This document shows positions 58,763 through 64,000 of a stretch of DNA of 64,000 bases, piece by piece (position 1 is the first letter of the stretch; every line of letters begins with the position of its first letter). The notes under the pieces were generated by a model. The model did no database searches. It had not been told where the DNA came from and saw only the letters and a program-made list of their open reading frames with translations. Origin of the DNA: a bacterium (GTDB lineage: Bacteria > Verrucomicrobiota > Verrucomicrobiia > Limisphaerales > UBA11358); NCBI GenBank assembly GCA_021813325.1, contig JAKALA010000004.1:81415-145414 (forward strand). The letters run 5' to 3'. Position numbers and translations under genes: made by a program.

Positions 58763-59851
58763 ATGACAATTCAATCCGCCCTGAACAACCGCTGGGTTCG
58801 ATGGCTGCTGGGCTTTCTGTTTTGGACGGCGATTGGCCTGTCGTTTGCCTTTCAATTTTACATTTCCAGCGCCAAAGCCGGCCTGGAGGTGACCTGGCAG
58901 CAAGCCGTGAGTTATGCGCTGGGCGATTGGTATGTCTTTGCGTTGCTGTCCATGCCCGTGATCCGACTGGCGCGACGATTTCGTTTTGAATCCGGCGCCT
59001 GGAGTCGCAGCCTCCTGGTTCACCTCGCAGCCAGTGTCATTTTCTCCCTGGCTTACATGGTCCTGCGCGCCTGGGTTGGGCAATGGCAAAGCGACGCCCG
59101 CTTCGCCGAAGCTTTTCTGCCGTTGCTCGTCAAAACCTGGCATTTCAACCTGCTGATCTACTGGGTCATCGTCGCCGTGAGCCAGGCGTTTGATTACTAC
59201 CGCAAATATCGCGAACGCGAACTCAGCGCCGCGGAACTGGAAAAACAGCTTGCCCAGGCGCGGCTGCAAACCTTGCAAATGCAGTTGAACCCGCACTTTC
59301 TCTTCAACACGCTGAATGCCATTTCCGCGCTCATGCATCAAGATGTTGAACTGGCGGACAAGATGCTGGTGCAGTTGAGTGATCTTTTGCGGGCAGCCTT
59401 GGAAAATTCGGATTTCCACGAAGTTTCCCTGCGGCAGGAACTGGAATTTCTCAACCGTTACCTGGAGATTGAACGAATCCGATTTGGCAGCCGGCTGACG
59501 GTGCAAATGCGCGTGTCGCCGGAAACACTGGAAGCTCAGGTGCCCAACCTCGTCCTGCAACCGCTCATTGAAAACGCCATCCGCCATGGCATCGCCCCGC
59601 ACGCCAAGCCCGGCCATATTGCTGTGAATGCGGACCGGGCCAACAATACGCTCATCCTGGAAGTCAGCGACAACGGCGAAGGCCCGGTTAACTTGGAGAA
59701 AATTGAGGAGGGCATTGGTCTTTCCAACACGCGGGCCCGCCTGCAAACGCTTTACAATGGCGCGCACAACCTGGAGTTGAGCAACGCGCCCGGCGGCGGA
59801 TTTTCCGTAAAGTTAACCATCCCGTTTCGAACCAGCCCGCCACCGGAATGA
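58763..59851 (+). CDS. LytS/YehU-type sensor histidine kinase
   Basis: A 362-residue membrane kinase of the His_kinase (LytS) family. Four hydrophobic segments occupy about 10-150. The phospho-acceptor region is MQLNPHFLFNTLNAIS, the ATPase domain has LVLQPLIENAIRHGI and VSDNGEGP, and the C-terminus has GGGFSVKLTIPF. The frame is open from a TTG at 58751, but ATG 58763 is preferred. It is divergent from the CRTAC1 gene by 47 bp and overlaps the response regulator by ATGA. It has no extracytoplasmic domain of size, so it may sense a membrane or redox state. Confidence 0.93.
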   Translation: MTIQSALNNRWVRWLLGFLFWTAIGLSFAFQFYISSAKAGLEVTWQQAVSYALGDWYVFALLSMPVIRLARRFRFESGAWSRSLLVHLAASVIFSLAYMVLRAWVGQWQSDARFAEAFLPLLVKTWHFNLLIYWVIVAVSQAFDYYRKYRERELSAAELEKQLAQARLQTLQMQLNPHFLFNTLNAISALMHQDVELADKMLVQLSDLLRAALENSDFHEVSLRQELEFLNRYLEIERIRFGSRLTVQMRVSPETLEAQVPNLVLQPLIENAIRHGIAPHAKPGHIAVNADRANNTLILEVSDNGEGPVNLEKIEEGIGLSNTRARLQTLYNGAHNLELSNAPGGGFSVKLTIPFRTSPPPE

Positions 59852-60609
59852 AAAAAATCCGCACTCTCATTGTCGATGATGAATCCCTGGCACGGGATCG
59901 TCTGCGCCAATTGCTTCAAGCAGAACCGGAAATTGAACTGGTGGGCGAGAGCAGCGACGGGCGGGCCGCCGTTGCGGCCATCAAGGACCTCGCGCCCGAC
60001 CTGGTTTTTTTGGATGTGCAAATGCCCGAATTGGACGGATTCCAAGTATTGCAGGCAGTCGGCGCGGAAACCGCCCCGGCCATTGTGTTCGTCACGGCCT
60101 ACGACCAGTTTGCCTTGCGGGCGTTTGAAATTCACGCGGTGGATTATCTGTTGAAGCCCTTTGACCGCTCGCGCTTTCAGAAGGCACTACAGCATGCCAT
60201 GAATCAGATTCAACACCGTGCGGACAGCAACGAACCCAAACGACAGACAAAAGCTGCTGGCAGACTGCCGGCGTCCAACTCGCCCGAACAGCTCATGGTC
60301 AAATCGGGCAGCCACGTGGTCTGGGTGAGATTATCGGAGATCAGTTGGATTGGCTCGGCCGACAACTACGCTGAACTGCATGTCGGCAGCCGTTCCCACT
60401 TGATGCGCGAAACCATGGCCGCACTGGAAAGTCGCCTGCTCGCCGACACATTCCTGCGCATCAGCCGGTCGGTCATCGTCAACCTCCGGCACATCCGCGA
60501 GGTTCACCGGTTATTTTATGGCGGCTATGAACTGATATTGAATGACAACACACGGCTGACATTAAGCCGGCGGAATCGGGACAAGTTGCGCCAGTTGGGC
60601 ATTAACTAA
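59848..60609 (+). CDS. LytTR-family response regulator
   Basis: A 253-residue regulator: receiver domain with D10-D11, phospho-acceptor D56 in VFLDVQMPELDG, VTAYDQFALRAFEIHAVDYL and KPFDRSRF; then a LytTR DNA-binding domain (WIGSADNYAELHVG; FLRISRSVIVNLRHIREV). It is the partner of the LytS-type kinase. The cytochrome gene begins 155 bp downstream and has the AAAATGCCGCCGT box in front, so this regulator is a reasonable candidate for its control. Confidence 0.95.
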   Translation: MKKIRTLIVDDESLARDRLRQLLQAEPEIELVGESSDGRAAVAAIKDLAPDLVFLDVQMPELDGFQVLQAVGAETAPAIVFVTAYDQFALRAFEIHAVDYLLKPFDRSRFQKALQHAMNQIQHRADSNEPKRQTKAAGRLPASNSPEQLMVKSGSHVVWVRLSEISWIGSADNYAELHVGSRSHLMRETMAALESRLLADTFLRISRSVIVNLRHIREVHRLFYGGYELILNDNTRLTLSRRNRDKLRQLGIN

Positions 60610-60628
60610 GCCGCCGCCCGCCCTCTTG

Positions 60629-60646
60629 CCCCTAAAATGCCGCCGT
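60629..60646 (+). promoter_or_regulatory. Shared upstream box AAAATGCCGCCGT, site 3
   Basis: CCCCTAAAATGCCGCCGT, 119 bp before the multiheme cytochrome gene. Same box as site 2, with one extra T. It does not form the two direct repeats expected for classical LytTR sites, so the binding factor is unknown. Confidence 0.4.
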
Positions 60647-60764
60647 TGGCCCCAAGTGCTTTGGCTTCTCCAGGCCAAACCGCCATTACTCTGATATAAG
60701 CCTTTTGCACTCAGATTAGTAATCCGTCTCAACCATGAAGTCCAACTGGATTTCCTAAAGCCGC

Positions 60765-63680
60765 ATGAAACCAGACGAAAACCGCCAGGACGCCGGTGAA
60801 TCAGGCGCTTCGGGGAAGCCTCCCAAAAAGAAATACGTTCGTGTCATTGGGCCGCGTCTGCGGATTTTACTTTACGTCATCTTTGCACTGGTGGCCGTGC
60901 TCGCCGCCAACTCGGTTTATCTCAGCGCCATTACCTTTCTGGAATGGCTCAAGCATAACCCCGACGCGACCTATCAAAACTGGTTTTACATGGTGATGTT
61001 TGGCACCCATTTGGGTTTGGGATTTCTGCTGGTTTTGCCGGTGGTTCTGTTTGGGATTTTTCACCTGCTGAAAGCGCACGGACGGCCCAATCGTCGGGCA
61101 GCCAAAGTTGGGTATCTGTTGTTTGCCACCAGTCTGATCGTTTTGATCACCGGCATTTTGCTGACGCGAATCGATATTTTCCAATTTAAGAACATTGGCC
61201 TGAAAAATCCGCATGCCCGCACCATTGCCTACTGGGCCCATCTGATTACTCCAATTCTCGCCGTCTGGCTATATGTTCTGCACCGGCTCGCCGGCCCGCG
61301 CATCAAATGGCGCGTTGGTTTGCGCTGGGGCGCGGCCGTCGGTGCACTGACCCTGGGCATGGTGCTGTTGCATTCCGCTCATCCAACGAAAAATCAATCG
61401 GGATCGGCGGAAGGCAAAAAGTATTTCGAACCATCGCTGGCCCGGACCGCTTCGGGAAAATTCATCCCGGCGCGAACCCTGATGATGGACCCCTATTGTC
61501 TGAAATGTCATCCCGATGCCTACAACGACTGGTTTCACAGCGCGCACCATTTTAGTTCGTTCAACAACCAGCCGTATCTCTTCAGCGTGCGGGAGACGCG
61601 GCAGGTCGCCCTCAAACGCGACGGCAATGTGAAAGCCGCCCGCTGGTGTGCCGGCTGCCATGATGTCGTGCCATTCTTTAGCGGCGCGTTTGACAATCCT
61701 CACTTCGACGACGTGAACGATCCCACCTCGCAAGCCGGCATTACCTGCACGGCGTGCCATGCCATCACACACATCAACAGCACCAAAGGCAATGCCGACT
61801 ACACCATTGATGAACCCATCCATTATCCTTTTGCCTTCAGCACCAACCGCCTGCTGCAATACATCAATCAGCAACTGGTCAAGGGGAAGCCGGAGTTCCA
61901 CAAACAGACATTCATGAAGCCGTTTATGCGGTCGGCGGAGTTTTGCTCCACCTGCCATAAGGTCAGCATTCCCGGCGACCTCAACCACTACAAAGAATTT
62001 CTGCGGGGCCAGAATCACTACGACACCTATTTGCTCAGCGGCGTTTCAGGTCACGGCGCGCGTAGTTTCTATTATCCGCCCACAGCCGCGAAGAATTGCG
62101 CGGCTTGCCACATGCCGCTGGAACCTTCGTCGGACTTTGGCGCCGACTATTTCAACCCCACCAACAATTCCACCCGCTTTATTCACAACCATCTCTTCCC
62201 CGCCGCCAACACGGGCCTCGCCGCCATCCGGGGCGACACTAACACGGTGAAAACAGAGGAGGCTTTCCTGAAAAATTCCCTGCGCCTGGATATTTTTGGG
62301 ATCAAAGACGGCGGCGCCATCGACAATCCCTTGGCGGCCCCGTTGCGTCCGCACATTCCCGCGCTGCAACGCGGACATCGCTATCTCTTTGAAATTGTTT
62401 TACGCACCCTGAAAGTGGGCCACCCGTTTACGCAAGGAACGGTTGATTCCAACGAAGTCTGGGCCGATGCAAAAGTTAAGAGTGGCGGCCGGATCATCGG
62501 CCGCAGCGGCGGCATGGGCGCTTTCAACGCAGTCGATCCCTGGTCGCACTTTGTGAATGTTTACATGCTTGACCACAATGGAAACCGCATTGACCGCCGC
62601 AATCCGGAAGACATTTTCACGCCACTCTACAACCATCAAATCCCACCGGGCGCTGGTCAGGTGGTGCATTACGATTTTGTAGTGCCAGTAAACCAAAGCG
62701 AGCCGCTGACCTTGGAAGTGAAATTGCAATATCGCAAGTTCGATACGCTCTATATGAACTACGTGTTTGACACCAACTTTGTCAAAGGCGGTCCGTTCAC
62801 AGTGACAAACAACCTGCCCATCACCACCATTGCTTCGGACCAGATCATTTTTCCGATCGAAGGTGTGAACGCCACGAAGGCACAGCTTGCTGAAATCGCC
62901 GCCCAAACCTCCAACATTCCCGAATGGCAACGTTGGAACGACTACGGCATTGGTCTGTTTCTGGAAGGCCATCGGGGCGCCGAAAAGGGCGAACTAATCC
63001 AGGCCACACACGCCTTTGAACAAGTGGAAAAACTGGGACACGCTGATGGTCCGGTGAATCTGGCCCGGGTGTATTTCAAGGAAGGCCGCCTGGACGACAC
63101 CGTCGCCGCCCTGCAACGCGCCTCCAAATTTAATCCGCCCGCACCCCGCTGGACGGTTGCCTGGTTCACCGGTTTGGTGGATGAACAAAATGGTTTCATG
63201 GACAAGGCGATTGCTGACTTCCGCAGCATTCTTGAAGACCGCTATCCGGAACTGGACCAACGCGGCTTTGATTTCAGCAAGGATTACGAGGTCATCAATG
63301 AACTCGGTCAGGCCTATTACCAGCGGGCCAAAATGGAACGCAATCATCCCGATCAGCAAAAAGCATTTCTCAATCTGGCCATCCAAACCTTCCAGAAAAC
63401 GCTGGCACTGGATTCCGAAAACCTGACCGCGCACTATTCACTCGCTTTACTGTATTCGGAGCTGGGCGATGAAAAGCAGGCGGCGTTCCATCGACAGGAG
63501 CATGAAAAATATCTTCCTGATTACAACGCCCAGGACCGGGCCATCAGCATTGCCCGGCGGGCGAATCCGGCAGCAGATCATGCGGCCCAAGCCACGGTGA
63601 TCTACCCGCTGCAACGTCCCGGTGCCCCCGGATTGAATCCGCCTGCCGAGATTTCCTGGCTCAAACAAACCACACCATGA
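60765..63680 (+). CDS. Fused membrane cytochrome: multi-helix bundle, pentaheme c domain and TPRs
   Basis: A 971-residue protein. Residues 32-205 hold about five membrane helices with His at 82, 100, 159, 173 and 203, suggesting b-type heme or quinol binding. Five CxxCH motifs follow: CLKCH (245), CAGCH (295), CTACH (328), CSTCH (394) and CAACH (445). Residues about 540-700 are beta-rich. The C-terminal 250 residues are TPR repeats (ATHAFEQVEKLGHADGPVNL, AIQTFQKTLALDSENLTAHY). The layout suggests quinol oxidation and electron delivery to a periplasmic partner docked on the TPRs. It overlaps the next CRTAC1 gene by ATGA. Confidence 0.9.
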   Translation: MKPDENRQDAGESGASGKPPKKKYVRVIGPRLRILLYVIFALVAVLAANSVYLSAITFLEWLKHNPDATYQNWFYMVMFGTHLGLGFLLVLPVVLFGIFHLLKAHGRPNRRAAKVGYLLFATSLIVLITGILLTRIDIFQFKNIGLKNPHARTIAYWAHLITPILAVWLYVLHRLAGPRIKWRVGLRWGAAVGALTLGMVLLHSAHPTKNQSGSAEGKKYFEPSLARTASGKFIPARTLMMDPYCLKCHPDAYNDWFHSAHHFSSFNNQPYLFSVRETRQVALKRDGNVKAARWCAGCHDVVPFFSGAFDNPHFDDVNDPTSQAGITCTACHAITHINSTKGNADYTIDEPIHYPFAFSTNRLLQYINQQLVKGKPEFHKQTFMKPFMRSAEFCSTCHKVSIPGDLNHYKEFLRGQNHYDTYLLSGVSGHGARSFYYPPTAAKNCAACHMPLEPSSDFGADYFNPTNNSTRFIHNHLFPAANTGLAAIRGDTNTVKTEEAFLKNSLRLDIFGIKDGGAIDNPLAAPLRPHIPALQRGHRYLFEIVLRTLKVGHPFTQGTVDSNEVWADAKVKSGGRIIGRSGGMGAFNAVDPWSHFVNVYMLDHNGNRIDRRNPEDIFTPLYNHQIPPGAGQVVHYDFVVPVNQSEPLTLEVKLQYRKFDTLYMNYVFDTNFVKGGPFTVTNNLPITTIASDQIIFPIEGVNATKAQLAEIAAQTSNIPEWQRWNDYGIGLFLEGHRGAEKGELIQATHAFEQVEKLGHADGPVNLARVYFKEGRLDDTVAALQRASKFNPPAPRWTVAWFTGLVDEQNGFMDKAIADFRSILEDRYPELDQRGFDFSKDYEVINELGQAYYQRAKMERNHPDQQKAFLNLAIQTFQKTLALDSENLTAHYSLALLYSELGDEKQAAFHRQEHEKYLPDYNAQDRAISIARRANPAADHAAQATVIYPLQRPGAPGLNPPAEISWLKQTTP

Positions 63681-64000
63681 GCGATCATCCCCAACACCGT
63701 CCCGAAGAGGAGGAGGAATTAGCACACGCCGATGATGCGATCATTGGCAAAGCGATCCGCGGGTCGCTTGTGGCCTTGGGAATTTTAGGGACTTTATTTG
63801 GCATTGCCGTGCTTGTTCTCAAAAGAAAACCCGCACCGCCTCCGGAACAAATCACCCGGTTAGCCGCGCTTACAGTTCCTGATCGACCAAAAGCGGAAAT
63901 CCCGCTGGTCAAGTTTACGGATATTACGCGCGAGGCGGGGATCGGGTTTGTGCAGGAGAACGGGGCGTATGGAGAGAAGCTGCTGCCGGAGACGATGGGC
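63677..64000 (+). CDS. CRTAC1-like protein, N-terminal part (runs off window)
   Basis: 108 codons are visible. An acidic cytoplasmic start (HRPEEEEELAHADD) is followed by one membrane helix (SLVALGILGTLFGIAVLVL) and a Pro-rich linker, then IPLVKFTDITREAGIGFVQE, the standard CRTAC1 opening. ATG 63677 overlaps the cytochrome stop, so the two proteins are translationally coupled and probably work together. Its last 99 nt are identical to part of the CRTAC1 gene at 56916-58715, but its N-terminal anchor is unrelated, so only the propeller part was copied. Confidence 0.85.
   Translation, partial: MSDHPQHRPEEEEELAHADDAIIGKAIRGSLVALGILGTLFGIAVLVLKRKPAPPPEQITRLAALTVPDRPKAEIPLVKFTDITREAGIGFVQENGAYGEKLLPETMG
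63902..64000 (+). repeat. 99-nt perfect inverted repeat, right copy (may continue outside)
   Basis: Identical to the reverse complement of 58452-58550. It reaches the window edge, so the full length is not visible. Confidence 0.95.

Noticed and set aside
60629..60765. Sigma-54 promoter before the multiheme cytochrome gene
   Set aside because: A TTGCAC (60705-60710) resembles a -12 element, but no GG-containing -24 element lies at the right distance.

Overview
The window looks like a chromosome segment from a Gram-negative, moderately GC-rich member of the Verrucomicrobiota, most likely close to the Limisphaerales/Pedosphaera group. This is inferred from the type-II-pseudopilin-like 'H-X9-DG' protein, the many secreted FG-GAP/ASPIC-UnbV (CRTAC1-like) proteins, the secreted GH16/GH3 enzymes, and the frequent lack of Shine-Dalgarno sequences. 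No rRNA gene, CRISPR array or phage was seen.

Layout. (1) 1-8.0 kb: operon for an energy-converting-hydrogenase-like membrane complex. It has two tandem HyfB-like and one HyfF-like antiporter subunits, HyfC-like and HyfE-like subunits, a NuoC/NuoD-like large subunit and a ferredoxin/small-subunit fusion. Both CxxC pairs that would hold the NiFe centre are missing, so it is an 'Ehr'-type (hydrogenase-related) ion-pumping complex rather than a hydrogenase. (2) 8.2-21.2 kb: the classic translation/transcription block tRNA-Thr, tuf, tRNA-Trp, tRNA-Ser, secE, nusG, rplKAJL, rpoBC, with intrinsic terminators after tuf, rplL and rpoC. (3) 21.2-24.9 kb: an M16 peptidase, a frameshifted GIY-YIG gene, a 120-bp palindromic mobile element with a 9-bp target duplication, and an orphan RelE-like toxin. 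(4) 24.9-28.9 kb, minus strand: a SAM-I riboswitch and terminator lead into a threonine-synthase-like PLP enzyme, a SeqA-N/RHH-like protein, a MoaD/ThiS-like sulfur carrier and a NIL-domain protein. The S-box suggests this set makes homocysteine or methionine by sulfur-carrier chemistry. (5) 28.9-34.2 kb: a GH3/GH16 beta-glucan pair and a divergent secreted Ig-domain protein. (6) 34.3-38.5 kb: a pseudopilin-like protein and a NarL-type two-component system.

(7) 39-64 kb: a large secreted redox locus. It has five FG-GAP/VCBS proteins (one partial at the window end), three multi- or mono-heme cytochromes c plus a DUF3365-like heme protein, a RidA-like protein, two Leu-binding-type periplasmic binding proteins with no transporter, a DUF2231-like membrane protein, a LytS/LytTR two-component system and a fused membrane/pentaheme/TPR cytochrome. 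A run of genes from 46.45 to 56.9 kb is packed with 4-bp overlaps or tiny gaps and reads as one operon. Two CRTAC1-like genes share a perfect inverted 99-nt repeat flanking the LytS/LytTR-cytochrome block.

The most noteworthy candidates for undescribed biology are the S-box-controlled threonine-synthase/sulfur-carrier operon and the 39-64 kb heme/CRTAC1/binding-protein locus. All functional statements come from reading motifs by eye; no database search was run.
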